From contig JBDUDK010000091.1 of NCBI GenBank assembly GCA_040002995.1, positions 1 to 64,000 of the forward strand: a stretch of DNA of 64,000 nucleotides, in the 5' to 3' direction. The notes beneath the pieces are model-generated. The model saw only the letters and a list, made by a program, of their open reading frames with translations, ran no database searches and was not told the DNA's origin. Origin of the DNA: JBDUDK01 sp040002995. GTDB lineage: Bacteria > Actinomycetota > Acidimicrobiia > Acidimicrobiales > Ilumatobacteraceae. Within the stretch, counting starts at the first letter, position 1. Each line of letters begins with the position of its first letter. This document shows, piece by piece, positions 25,988 through 34,259 of the stretch. Both the position numbers and the translations under genes were made by a program.

Positions 25988-26454
25988 GCGACGGCGCATC
26001 CACTCCCCCGCACTACCGCGAGCCCGGATGGTTCACCCGGCACGTGTTCAACCGCGTGGTGGCCGGCCTCACCCGGGTGGGAATAAGCGTGTGGGGCAGC
26101 CGTGTGCTCGAGGTGCGCGGGCGCAAGAGCGGCGCGCCTCGCCGCGTGCCCGTCAACCTGCTCACCCTGAACGGAGACCGCTACCTGGTCGCGCCCCGCG
26201 GCGAGACCGATTGGGTGCGCAACGTTCGCGCCGCGGGCGGTCGGCTCGACCTGCTTCTCGGCCGGCGCCGTGAGCAGTGGATGGCCGAGGAGTTGTCCGA
26301 TGATCAGAAGGCCGACGTGCTGCGCGCCTACCTCCGTCGGTGGAAGGCCGAGGTGGGCGTGTTCTTCGACGGAGTCAGCGCCGATTCGCCACCCGAAGCG
26401 ATCGCGCGTATCGCTCCCAAGCACCCCGTGTTCCGCCTGGGCCGTGTTTTGTGA
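25984..26454 (+). CDS. DDN-like F420-dependent nitroreductase family protein
   Basis: A 156-residue protein of the deazaflavin-dependent nitroreductase family. It has the conserved LEVRGRKSGAPRRVPVNL and YLVAPRGETDWVRNVRAAG segments that bind F420 in this family. It overlaps the P450 gene by 4 bases and is convergent with the SufR-like gene; the two stops abut as TGATCA. Probable role is reduction of an unsaturated or quinone substrate with reduced F420. Confidence 0.9.
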   Translation: MSDGASTPPHYREPGWFTRHVFNRVVAGLTRVGISVWGSRVLEVRGRKSGAPRRVPVNLLTLNGDRYLVAPRGETDWVRNVRAAGGRLDLLLGRRREQWMAEELSDDQKADVLRAYLRRWKAEVGVFFDGVSADSPPEAIARIAPKHPVFRLGRVL

Positions 26455-27093
26455 TCACGCGGCGGTCAACGCGCGCACCTCGTACGCACACTGGTGCGCA
26501 CCGTTGACGATGTGGGAGACGCGCTCGACCGACGCGTCGGGCAACACAGCTTGGAGGAACTCGATCTCGCTTCTGCACGCCGCGGGGTGGCGTCGGGCGA
26601 CCGCGAAGATCGCGCAGTTCCGCTCGATGATGCGATACGTGTCCTTTTCTACTTTTTCCCATGTCGCGAGGTAGCCGTCCTCGTCGAGGATCTTGGCCAG
26701 CTCGCGCACCCGGGAACGCAGGTCGCCACGCAGACGGGCGCGGGCGCGTTCGATGCGGGCGTCACGGCGGCATTCGAACAGCTCGTCTTCGGCATCAGGG
26801 GTCAGGTACGTAAGGAGCTCGTTGGCCAGCTCGCCGTAGGCCTTAGGGAAGAGCGGCTCGGCCCGCTCGGTGAGCGAATAGCGCAACCGGGGACGCCCTC
26901 GGCGAGGCTCGGGTACCTCCTCGGCACGCACCAGCCCTTCGTCGACGAGCGCCGTGAGCTGTTGACGGGCTCCGCTGACCGTGATCGTCAGCGCGTTGGC
27001 GACGTCGTCGACGGTGCTCGGGCCGCTCTCTTTGAGAACAGCGAGCACGCTCCGCTGCCCCTCGGTCACGAGGTTCACCGCCGCGTCGGGCAT
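26455..27093 (-). CDS. SufR-like Fe-S-sensing HTH regulator
   Basis: A 212-residue regulator. The N-terminal winged HTH (VDDVANALTITVSGARQQL) and the YSLTERAEPLFPKAYGEL segment match SufR-type proteins. The C-terminus has the cysteine pair C-x12-C (NC-AIFAVARRHPAAC) and a final HQC, but the position of the third conserved cysteine is SH in VSHIV. It may therefore bind a cluster with three ligands or a different metal. No suf operon lies nearby. Confidence 0.75.
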   Translation of the reverse strand: MPDAAVNLVTEGQRSVLAVLKESGPSTVDDVANALTITVSGARQQLTALVDEGLVRAEEVPEPRRGRPRLRYSLTERAEPLFPKAYGELANELLTYLTPDAEDELFECRRDARIERARARLRGDLRSRVRELAKILDEDGYLATWEKVEKDTYRIIERNCAIFAVARRHPAACRSEIEFLQAVLPDASVERVSHIVNGAHQCAYEVRALTAA

Positions 27094-27097
27094 CGCG

Positions 27098-28147
27098 TCA
27101 CGCTAGATCGCGGTCGGGCAACAAGAGATGGAGATCGCCAAACTCGTGCCAGTGGTAGTGCTCCCCGATTGCGGCGTCGTACGCGAGACGCAGGGCCTCT
27201 GGTCCGGCGATCGCTTCCAACATCGCGAGGTGCGTGGCCTCGGGCTCATGCCATCCGGTGAGAAGGCCGTCGACAACTCGGACGCCCCGTTCGGGTGTGA
27301 TCACGAGATCGGTCCATCCGTCGGCTGGCTGGATCACACCGTCGCTGTCGGCGGCACTCTCGAGCGCGCGGACCGACGTGGTGCCCACCGCGACGGCCCG
27401 ATGCCCATGCCTCCGAGCGTCACGGACACGCTCGGCGGTGCTCGCGGGCACGTGGAAGCGCTCCGGATACGGGGCCTCGCGGCCCTCGAGTGAGGAGACG
27501 CCGGTGTGCAGCGTGATCGGGGCGAGGTCGATTCCCTGCACGACCAGTTCGGTGACGATACTCGGCGTGAACGCGCGCGCCGCCGATGCCATCTCCGCGC
27601 TGCCGGGCTCGTGGCCAAACACGGTCTGGTACGACTCGAGGGGCCACGGCTGAGCCGAATAGCTGTAGCGGATCGGCCGGCCTGCGGCGGCGAGGTACGA
27701 GTGTGCGGGCACCGGCAGATCAAGCCGCGCGCGCCACAACCGCTGTGACGACGTCCAGCGGCCGACGATCTCGGCGGTGGCCCCGGCCGGCAGGGCGAGA
27801 TGTTCGCCGCTGAGATCGCCGTGCCACCGCGACGAGCCGATCAATGCGGGCGTACGGGGCTCGACGAGCCACGTGCCGTCGGGCAGCACCGTCGATAGGT
27901 GCAGGTCGATCGTTTCGCCGTCGGGTCGTTGAGCCGACACAGCGGCAGCCACCGTGGCACTGGTGTTGAACACAAGCAGATCTCCCGGTTCGAGCGCCGT
28001 CGCCACCTCGGCAAACCGGAGATGGCGGGGTGGCTTCACCCCCTCGCTCACCATGAGCCGCACGTCGTCGCGTCCATAACCGGCGACCTCGGCCGGCGCC
28101 GTGGCCTCAAGGTCGGGGGCCAACTCGAACTGCAGTGTGTTGCTCAT
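27098..28147 (-). CDS. queA: S-adenosylmethionine:tRNA ribosyltransferase-isomerase
   Basis: Transfers the ribosyl part of SAM to 7-aminomethyl-deazaguanine in tRNA to form epoxyqueuosine. Diagnostic segments are visible: LLVFNTSATV near residue 58, LHTGVSSLEG, ERFHVPASTAERV, VGTTSVRALESA and the C-terminal EFGDLHLL. Starts at ATG 28147 (a GTG at 28150 is possible), overlapping the SDR stop. No tgt or other que gene is in the window. At 349 residues it matches the usual length. Confidence 0.93.
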   Translation of the reverse strand: MSNTLQFELAPDLEATAPAEVAGYGRDDVRLMVSEGVKPPRHLRFAEVATALEPGDLLVFNTSATVAAAVSAQRPDGETIDLHLSTVLPDGTWLVEPRTPALIGSSRWHGDLSGEHLALPAGATAEIVGRWTSSQRLWRARLDLPVPAHSYLAAAGRPIRYSYSAQPWPLESYQTVFGHEPGSAEMASAARAFTPSIVTELVVQGIDLAPITLHTGVSSLEGREAPYPERFHVPASTAERVRDARRHGHRAVAVGTTSVRALESAADSDGVIQPADGWTDLVITPERGVRVVDGLLTGWHEPEATHLAMLEAIAGPEALRLAYDAAIGEHYHWHEFGDLHLLLPDRDLA

Positions 28148-28833
28148 CACTTCACCCCCTGCATGAACTCCTCAGCGATGTAACGCCCGCTCGGAGCGTC
28201 TCCTTCGATGAGTTCCAAGAACGCGGGCACGCGAACTTCTGGCAACGGGCGATCGGAAATGTCCTCACCGAAGAACGCGTCGGCGTGCATCTGCGTGCGC
28301 ATGTCGCCGGGATCGACCACCAGCACGCGCAGGTCGGGCTGCTCCTCGGCCAGGATCGCGCCAAGTTGCTCGAGGGCGGCCTTACTCGTGCCGTAGGCGC
28401 CCCATCCGGGGTACGCGTTGGCGCCGGCGTCGGACGTCACGAACACGACCGTGCCGTTTTTCATGTGCGGGAGCGCCGCCTGCACCAACCCGAGCGGTGC
28501 CGACACGTTGACGTCGAGCACCGCTCGGAGGTCGGCGGGCAAGAGCTCCGCGAGCCGCGGCATCGGAACGGGCCCGAGGGTGCTCGCGTTGGCGATGATC
28601 GCGTCGATACTTCCGAACACCTCGAGCGTGCGGCGAATGAGCGAGTCGCGGTGAAGCGGGTCGGCCACGTCGCCGGCAATACCCATGGTTGCCGGTCCGA
28701 GGGGCGATATGGCGTTGTGCAGCTCGGCCGCGTCGCGGGCGTCGGCGACGACGTTCCACCCTCGGCTGACGAGAGCCTTCGTGAGGGCCAGCCCGAGGCC
28801 CTTCGATCCTCCGGTGACAATTGCTGTGCTCAT
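28147..28833 (-). CDS. Short-chain dehydrogenase/reductase
   Basis: A classical SDR of 228 residues. The cofactor motif is TGGSKGLGLALTKAL at the N-terminus, the NANAS equivalent is IANAS, and the catalytic Tyr-Lys pair is in YGTSKAAL, with a Ser in VTSDAG. It precedes queA with a TGATG overlap, so the two are coupled. A GGAGGAGAC SD lies before its ATG. The substrate is unknown. Confidence 0.93.
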   Translation of the reverse strand: MSTAIVTGGSKGLGLALTKALVSRGWNVVADARDAAELHNAISPLGPATMGIAGDVADPLHRDSLIRRTLEVFGSIDAIIANASTLGPVPMPRLAELLPADLRAVLDVNVSAPLGLVQAALPHMKNGTVVFVTSDAGANAYPGWGAYGTSKAALEQLGAILAEEQPDLRVLVVDPGDMRTQMHADAFFGEDISDRPLPEVRVPAFLELIEGDAPSGRYIAEEFMQGVK

Positions 28834-28921
28834 TGTCTCCTCCTCACAAGCTTCTATGCCGCTTAAAACAAGATAATACTCCTTTTATTTCAGCAGCAGC
28901 AGATATGAGGAGGAATCGCGA
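28834..28921 (-). promoter_or_regulatory. AT-rich promoter region of the SDR-queA operon
   Basis: This is the most AT-rich stretch of the window. Read on the minus strand it has a good -10 box TATTAT (28873-28878) about 40 bases from the ATG, but only a weak -35. A CAG-type triplet run, four copies, lies at 28891-28902. The preceding VOC gene ends at 28922. Confidence 0.5.
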
Positions 28922-29389
28922 CTAGCCGGCGCCCATCGCTGCGGCCGCCCGCTTTTCCATCTCGTCGGGTGGCACATCTTCGACGTGCATTGCGACGTTC
29001 CACCGGTGCCCGAATGGATCCTCGAACGCGCCAGACCTATCGCCGTAGAACTGGTTCTCGACCGGCCTCAGCGAAGTAGCCCCTTCGGCTAGGGCGCGCG
29101 CAAAGACGGCGTCGACGTTGTCGACGTAGACGTTCATGGTCACCGGTGTTCCGCCGATCGCCTTCGGACTCCGGAACCCCATCTCCGGGTACTCGTCGCT
29201 CAACATGATCACGGAGTCGCCGATCTGAAGTTCGGCGTGGCCGATACGGCCATCGGGCGCATCAAAGCGCATTCGTTCTGTGGCCCCGAGGACCTTGACG
29301 TAGAACTCGATCGCCGCGGCCGCGCCGTCGATGCTGAGTCCGGGCGACACGGTGGGATATCCGTCGGGAACGGGCTTCACCTTGGCCAT
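28922..29389 (-). CDS. PhnB-like VOC family protein
   Basis: A 155-residue PhnB/glyoxalase-like protein. The start TVSPGLSIDGAAAAIEFYVKVLGA, the metal-like segment HAELQIGD and the final DPFGHRWNVAMH are typical of PhnB-like VOC members. It has GGGAGG before ATG 29389. A LexA-like box lies 31 bases upstream. The function of such proteins is poorly known. Confidence 0.88.
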   Translation of the reverse strand: MAKVKPVPDGYPTVSPGLSIDGAAAAIEFYVKVLGATERMRFDAPDGRIGHAELQIGDSVIMLSDEYPEMGFRSPKAIGGTPVTMNVYVDNVDAVFARALAEGATSLRPVENQFYGDRSGAFEDPFGHRWNVAMHVEDVPPDEMEKRAAAAMGAG

Positions 29390-29419
29390 CACAACCTCCC
29401 TTTGAGCTCGTCATCTAGA

Positions 29420-29433
29420 CGAACGTATGTTCG
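29420..29433. promoter_or_regulatory. LexA (SOS box) consensus site
   Basis: CGAACGTATGTTCG is a 5-4-5 palindrome matching the Gram-positive and actinobacterial SOS consensus CGAAC-RNRY-GTTCG at every position. It lies 30 bases from the VOC ATG on the minus strand and 72 bases from the DUF4097 ATG on the plus strand, so either could be the target. Confidence 0.6.
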
Positions 29434-29504
29434 GAACTCTAACCCCAGCATGAGCAGGGCGGCAAGAGGGAGAGCCAGGATCGTCCCCCTACACTCGCTC
29501 CTCA

Positions 29505-30185
29505 ATGACGCCTGTACCGACGCGCATCTCGATCGCGAGTCGCAGCACTGCGGTCATCGTCATCGCGTCGGGCGGCACCGAGTTGTCGGTCGAAGGCGGC
29601 CTCCTGAGTTCGCTACCCGACGGGACGTTCGCTGTCGCCCCGGGGCCCGGCGTGAAGGTGATGCACGTGCATGGTCCGGCGCGCCTGGCCGTCACCGTGG
29701 GCACGTCGTCGGGCACCATAAAAATGAGTGGCCCCTTGGGCCGGGTTGCCATCGTCACGCGCAGCGGCCGCATCCACATCGCCGAAGCCGAGGAACTCGA
29801 CGTGCGGACGACGTCGGCGGTCATCGAAGTCGGCTCGTGCACCGGCGACTGCCACGTGGTGTCGACGAGCGGCAAGGTGAAGCTCGGCCACGTCGGAGAG
29901 GCCCACGTGTCGTCGGTGTCGGGGAGCGTCACAGTCGGCCTCGCCGGCACCGCCGAAGTGCGCACCATCAGCGGCAACGTCTCTATCGGTATGGCCGGTA
30001 CGGGTGGCAACATCACCGTGCGCACGGTGTCTGGGGCGGTCGAGGGCGTCCTGGTCAACGGAGGCTCGCCTTCCTTCTCGTTGAGCTCGGTTAGCGGCCG
30101 AGTCGAGTGCAACATCCCGTCGGGGAACGATGGCTCGTTTGCCGCGAGCACGACGTCGGGAGCGATACGAGTCAGCCGCCAATGA
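29505..30185 (+). CDS. DUF4097-like beta-helix protein
   Basis: A 226-residue protein made of about eight short imperfect repeats of the type SGxVxVG (for example GTSSGTIKMSG, SGKVKLG, SGSVTVGLAG, SGNVSIGMAG, SGRVECN), forming a right-handed beta-helix or adhesin-like fold seen in DUF4097. No signal peptide is evident, so it is probably cytoplasmic. Its stop overlaps the cyclase start as ATGA, beginning a coupled four-gene cassette. Function unknown; scaffolding or sensing is a guess. Confidence 0.8.
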   Translation: MTPVPTRISIASRSTAVIVIASGGTELSVEGGLLSSLPDGTFAVAPGPGVKVMHVHGPARLAVTVGTSSGTIKMSGPLGRVAIVTRSGRIHIAEAEELDVRTTSAVIEVGSCTGDCHVVSTSGKVKLGHVGEAHVSSVSGSVTVGLAGTAEVRTISGNVSIGMAGTGGNITVRTVSGAVEGVLVNGGSPSFSLSSVSGRVECNIPSGNDGSFAASTTSGAIRVSRQ

Positions 30186-30700
30186 GCGTCGCGGTGAGCG
30201 GCGCAATTGTCTTCACCGACATCGTCGGGTTCACGGACGTGACCGACCAACACGGCGACGACGCCGCCGAAGAGATCCTGACGTGGCAGGAGAAGATCGT
30301 CGGCTCGGTGTTGCCTCCCACGGGAAAGGTGATCAAGGAGCTCGGCGACGGCCTTCTGCTCTGGTTCAGCAACGCCCGCCACGCGATAGAGACGTCACAT
30401 CGGCTCCAGCAGTGTTTCGAGGAGCAGCCCGTACCCGGGATCGCGGTCTGGGTTCGCATCGGCGGGCATTGGGGCAAGCCCCGCTGGCGGGGCGACGACA
30501 TCATCGGTCGCGACGTCAACCTGGCGTCCCGCATCACCGACCTCGCCGGACCGGGCGAGGTCTTGTGTTCAGCCGCCCTCGTGCACGCGTCGGGACCCAT
30601 CGCCGGAGTTCGTTTCGAGGAGCTGGGTCCCGTGTTCGTGCGCGGATTCGGCGAGCCGGTACTGCTCATGCGCGCGAGCTGGGAGCCATCAGATGCCTGA
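30182..30700 (+). CDS. Stand-alone class III nucleotide cyclase domain
   Basis: A 172-residue cyclase made of the catalytic domain alone. Metal aspartates are in FTDIVGFTD (D13) and ELGDGLLLWF (D56), with a Lys before the second one (substrate-specifying in this family), and the transition-state Asn/Arg in GRDVNLASRI. All catalytic residues look intact. It overlaps both neighbours. It should make cAMP, and is unrelated in organisation to the cyclase-STAND genes at 8750. Confidence 0.92.
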   Translation: MSVAVSGAIVFTDIVGFTDVTDQHGDDAAEEILTWQEKIVGSVLPPTGKVIKELGDGLLLWFSNARHAIETSHRLQQCFEEQPVPGIAVWVRIGGHWGKPRWRGDDIIGRDVNLASRITDLAGPGEVLCSAALVHASGPIAGVRFEELGPVFVRGFGEPVLLMRASWEPSDA

Positions 30701-30992
30701 GTGGATTTACTTCCTGCACGCTCCAAGGGAGAACTTCGCCGCGACGATGACGGCGGAGGAGCAGGCTGTCTGGGCCGTGCATTTCGACCGTCTCCGACGT
30801 TTGATGGACGAAGGAATCATGATCGCCGCCGGCCCGACGTTGGGTCGGATCAACACAGGCATCGCGATCTTCGAGGCACCCGATGAGGAAGCGGCACGCA
30901 AAATCATGGAAGACGACCCCGTGGTGAAGGGCGGGTTCGCGAACGGTGAGCTGCGCTCGTTCCGGCTGTCCTTGCTGCGCGGGCGCGACTAG
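30693..30992 (+). CDS. YciI-like protein
   Basis: A 99-residue YCII-family protein with the usual start WIYFLHAPRENF, the conserved His in AVHFDRLRRLMDEG and Asp in EDDPVVKGGF. Such proteins have a ferredoxin-like fold and a suspected muconolactone-isomerase-type or chlorination role. It overlaps the cyclase by 8 bases and is followed after 4 bases by the MetE-like gene. Confidence 0.9.
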   Translation: MPEWIYFLHAPRENFAATMTAEEQAVWAVHFDRLRRLMDEGIMIAAGPTLGRINTGIAIFEAPDEEAARKIMEDDPVVKGGFANGELRSFRLSLLRGRD

Positions 30993-30996
30993 ATCG

Positions 30997-32034
30997 ATGC
31001 ACGACCTGTTGCCGACCACGGTCATCGGGAGCTACCCGCAGCCGAACTGGCTCATCGACCGGCAACTTCTGCAGCGCAAGGGCGTACCGCGAGTGCGCGC
31101 CACCGACGTATGGCGGGTCCGGCCGTCCGACCTCGTCGAGGCGCAAGACGCCGCGGTGCTCGCCGCCATCCGCGACCAAGAGCGCGCGGGCATCGACATC
31201 ATCACCGATGGCGAAGTCCGCCGCGAGAGCTACTTCAACCACTTCGCCACGTCGCTCGACGGCGTCGATCCAGTCCAGCTCGGTGAGGGACGCAATCGGA
31301 TGGGCGGCATATCGGTCGTGCCCCTGGTCAACGGTCCGATTCGCCGGCGGGCGCCGGTGGAGTTAAAGGCGGCCCGCTTCCTGCGTGAGAGCACGACCCG
31401 ACGCGTGAAAGTCACGGTCCCCGGGCCATTCACGCTCAGCCAGCTCGCGCAGAACGACTACTACCGCGACCAGCGCACCCTGGCGCTCGCATTCGCGGAC
31501 GCGGTCAACGAGGAGCTCGGCGACCTGGCCGGCGTGGGCATCGACGTCGTCCAACTCGACGAGCCCTATCTGCAGGCCAACGCCGATGCGGCCAGAATGT
31601 TCGCCGTTGAGGCAATCGACCGAGCCGTGGCCGGCATCACCGCGACCACGGTTCTCCACACCTGCTTTGGTTACGCGGTCTATGTGAAGGACAAGACGGG
31701 GGGTTACCCGTTCCTGGCTGAGCTGGCCGATAGCGCCGTACAGCAGGTGGCCGTCGAGGCCGCGCAGCCGAGGCTCGACCTCAGCGTGCTGAGCCAACTC
31801 GGAACGAAGACGATCGTGCTCGGGGTGATCGACCTCGGCACCGACACCGTCGAGACTGCCGACGACGTCGCGTCACGCGTGACGCTCGCACTCGAGCACG
31901 TGCCCGCGGCGCGCCTTGTGCTCGCCCCAGACTGCGGCATGAAGTTCATGCCGCGCGAGGTCGCGTTCGGCAAACTCGCGGCGCTCTCCGCCGGCGTCGC
32001 CGCCGTTCGGTCTCAACTCCGCGACACCGGTTAA
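30997..32034 (+). CDS. Cobalamin-independent methionine synthase C-terminal-like protein
   Basis: A 345-residue protein equivalent to the C-terminal half of MetE. Zinc ligands are suggested by HTCF (about residue 226) and by the PDCGMKFM motif near the C-terminus. It lacks the N-terminal barrel needed for folate-dependent activity in full MetE, so it probably transfers a methyl group from another donor, as MetE-like proteins of archaea and actinobacteria do. Its stop overlaps the convergent zinc-ribbon gene on TTAA. Confidence 0.88.
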   Translation: MHDLLPTTVIGSYPQPNWLIDRQLLQRKGVPRVRATDVWRVRPSDLVEAQDAAVLAAIRDQERAGIDIITDGEVRRESYFNHFATSLDGVDPVQLGEGRNRMGGISVVPLVNGPIRRRAPVELKAARFLRESTTRRVKVTVPGPFTLSQLAQNDYYRDQRTLALAFADAVNEELGDLAGVGIDVVQLDEPYLQANADAARMFAVEAIDRAVAGITATTVLHTCFGYAVYVKDKTGGYPFLAELADSAVQQVAVEAAQPRLDLSVLSQLGTKTIVLGVIDLGTDTVETADDVASRVTLALEHVPAARLVLAPDCGMKFMPREVAFGKLAALSAGVAAVRSQLRDTG

Positions 32035-32276
32035 CGACGCTCGCGGCGGCTTTCGTCGGGCGGTCTCCTCGCGCCGAGAGCAACGGCGTCGTCCCAACGG
32101 ATCAGGAACGACTGCTCGCACTTTTGGCAGTGATACCAGGCCCGGCCTTCGATGATCTCGACCCGCTCCGCCAGCAACTGGATGTGCGTCCAGCACGAAC
32201 GGCACACGGCATCGATCGGATCGCCGTCCGCATGCGGCTTGTACCGGCGCTCGCCTTGGGGCACCGCGCCAAGCAT
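32031..32276 (-). CDS. Small zinc-ribbon protein, 81 aa
   Basis: Two cysteine pairs, CRSC (about residue 26) and CQKC (about 52), separated by 22 residues form a zinc ribbon. A basic tail RRPPDESRRERR follows. ATG 32276 gives the shortest sensible protein; the open frame continues to 32414 in the shadow of the LLM promoter region. It is divergent from the LLM gene. Probable nucleic-acid or protein binding. Confidence 0.7.
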   Translation of the reverse strand: MLGAVPQGERRYKPHADGDPIDAVCRSCWTHIQLLAERVEIIEGRAWYHCQKCEQSFLIRWDDAVALGARRPPDESRRERR

Positions 32277-32349
32277 ACGAAGGCGCACCCCTCCCGGGTG
32301 GGCGGGACGCCGTGCCGACCGTTGGAAGTGCGTGAGGCAGGATGACCCG

Positions 32350-33498
32350 GTGAGATTTGGGATCTTCTTCGAATTGTCGGTGCCTCGACCATTCAGTCCC
32401 ATGGCCGAGTACACAGTCTACGCGAACGCCCTCGAGCAGTGCCGGCTGGCCGACGAGCTGGGCTTCGACTTCGTGTGGGCCGTCGAGCACCACTTCCTCG
32501 AGGAGTACTCGCACTGTTCGGCACCGGAGGTCTTTCTCACCGCCGTCGCCGCGCAGACGAAGCGCATTCGAGTGGGGCACGGTGCCGTTGTCTGCGTGCC
32601 CGAGATGAACCATCCGATCAGGATCGCTGAGCGGGCCGCGGCGCTCGACCTCATCTCTGGCGGGCGCCTCGAGTTCGGCACCGCGCGCTCGTCCACGTGG
32701 ACGGAACTCGGCGGCTTCGGCGCCGATCCTGATCACACCAAGAAGTCTTGGGACGAGTTCGTGCGGGTGATCCCGAAGATGTGGACACAGGACTGCGTCG
32801 AGTGGCAGGGCCACAGCTTCACGATGCCTGAGCGCGACGTCATACCGAAGCCCCTTCAACAACCTCACCCACCGATGTGGGTGACGGTCACGAGTCCGGG
32901 CACCGAGCTTGATGCCGCAGAGAGAGGGCTCGGTTCTCTCGGGGTGGCCGCCGTGAGCTACGACGAACAGGAGCGCCGCACCACCGACTACCACCGCGTG
33001 ATCAAGAACTGCGAACCCGTTGGCGCGGTGGTGAACGACCGCGTCCACACGATGAACTTCATGTACTGCCACGAGGATTACCGCGTCGCGTCACGAGTCG
33101 GACTACCGATGGTCGCGACCTTCAACACGCTCAATGCGCATCTGTACTGGACCCGCGAAGCCCACGCCACCGACGCCTACCCGTCGCTCGGCAATCTGGG
33201 GCAATCGCTCCGTCTGGCCGCCAATGCCGACGATCCGAGCGCGGCGAAGGGCCTCCCCGAAGGCCTCGGCATCGGCGATCCTGATCATCTCGTTGCGGTC
33301 ATCCGGCGTTGGGAGGCGATCGGGGTCGACGGCATCAACTTCGTGCTGAACGCGGGCGAAGTCGTGAGTCAGGAAGACGTGCTCGGGAGTCTGCGCCTGT
33401 TCGCGTCTGAGGTCATTCCGAAGTTTCGTTCGCGCGAGAGCGCCGCGAGCCGCGTTGACGCGCCGACCACATTGCCCGAAGGGATCGACCCGTGCTGA
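32350..33498 (+). CDS. LLM-class flavin-dependent oxidoreductase
   Basis: A 382-residue luciferase-like monooxygenase (FMN or F420 cofactor). It starts VRFGIFFELSVPRPF and has AEHHF-type (WAVEHHFLEEY) and SGGRLEFG-type (LISGGRLEFG) motifs typical of the family. GTG 32350 was chosen as the family start. Its stop overlaps the next gene's start at 33492. It heads a four-gene catabolic run and probably oxidises an aromatic or heterocyclic substrate. Confidence 0.92.
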   Translation: MRFGIFFELSVPRPFSPMAEYTVYANALEQCRLADELGFDFVWAVEHHFLEEYSHCSAPEVFLTAVAAQTKRIRVGHGAVVCVPEMNHPIRIAERAAALDLISGGRLEFGTARSSTWTELGGFGADPDHTKKSWDEFVRVIPKMWTQDCVEWQGHSFTMPERDVIPKPLQQPHPPMWVTVTSPGTELDAAERGLGSLGVAAVSYDEQERRTTDYHRVIKNCEPVGAVVNDRVHTMNFMYCHEDYRVASRVGLPMVATFNTLNAHLYWTREAHATDAYPSLGNLGQSLRLAANADDPSAAKGLPEGLGIGDPDHLVAVIRRWEAIGVDGINFVLNAGEVVSQEDVLGSLRLFASEVIPKFRSRESAASRVDAPTTLPEGIDPC

Positions 33499-34259
33499 CG
33501 GGTACCGCCGACCTCTCGTCGCTCGTGGCTCGGCTGGCACCGCCGACGATTCCGGCGTGGGACCACGAGCCTGTCGAGCTGCGCGGCGTCGACTGTTTGC
33601 AGCTCGTGGCCGAACTGCGCCGACCCGCGCGCGAGGTCACACTGCCGCGGGGCCTGCATCCCACCGAGCCGCCCGCCCTCATCATCCAGGCGTGGAAGGT
33701 CGACGAGTCGGTGTGGGGACCGTTCTCCATCTGCTTCACACGGCTCTCGTGCCGGAGCGGGGTGCGGGCCAGAGGGTTCACCACCGCCTGCGTAAGCGAC
33801 AACGACGTCGCCGGCGACCAGCTCGCGACGCGATGGGGTTTTCCGAACCGTGAAGGCGGCGTACGACTCCGCACCCACTACGACGCGTGCGAGCTCGAGG
33901 TCACCGTTGATGGTCGGCCGATTCTCACGATTGCCGGTATCGATCCGCAGGCGCTTTCCACGGGATCGCTTCAGTACACCGCCAGCCTGAACCTCGCGGA
34001 AACCCCCAACGGACTTCGGCTCGTGCAGGTGGAAGCCGCGCACGATGCTGAGCGGGTGCAACGGGTGGGCGGTCGCATCACATCATTCGACGCGGCCAGT
34101 TGGGGCGACAATCGTCTCGAGCCCTACCACGTCGTGGCGACCACGTTGGCTCGAGACCGTACGGTACGGCTCGCGCCGATTCGCTTTGCGTGCCTGCCCG
34201 AGATCAGCGCGTTCGAGGGCACAGAGGTCATCGAAACCAACAGGGGGAACCATGAGTGA
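33492..34259 (+). CDS. Acetoacetate decarboxylase superfamily protein without the catalytic Lys pair
   Basis: A 255-residue ADC-fold protein. The region GFPNREG (about residue 117) corresponds to the GFPKK segment of true acetoacetate decarboxylase, but both lysines are replaced by Asn and Arg. The Schiff-base lysine is therefore probably missing and the enzyme may be a hydratase, lyase or non-enzymatic relative. It overlaps both the LLM gene and the amidase, so it is an integral operon member. Confidence 0.7.
   Translation: MLTGTADLSSLVARLAPPTIPAWDHEPVELRGVDCLQLVAELRRPAREVTLPRGLHPTEPPALIIQAWKVDESVWGPFSICFTRLSCRSGVRARGFTTACVSDNDVAGDQLATRWGFPNREGGVRLRTHYDACELEVTVDGRPILTIAGIDPQALSTGSLQYTASLNLAETPNGLRLVQVEAAHDAERVQRVGGRITSFDAASWGDNRLEPYHVVATTLARDRTVRLAPIRFACLPEISAFEGTEVIETNRGNHE

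Noticed and set aside
28891..28902. Four CAG triplets
   Set aside because: Too short for a repeat of significance.
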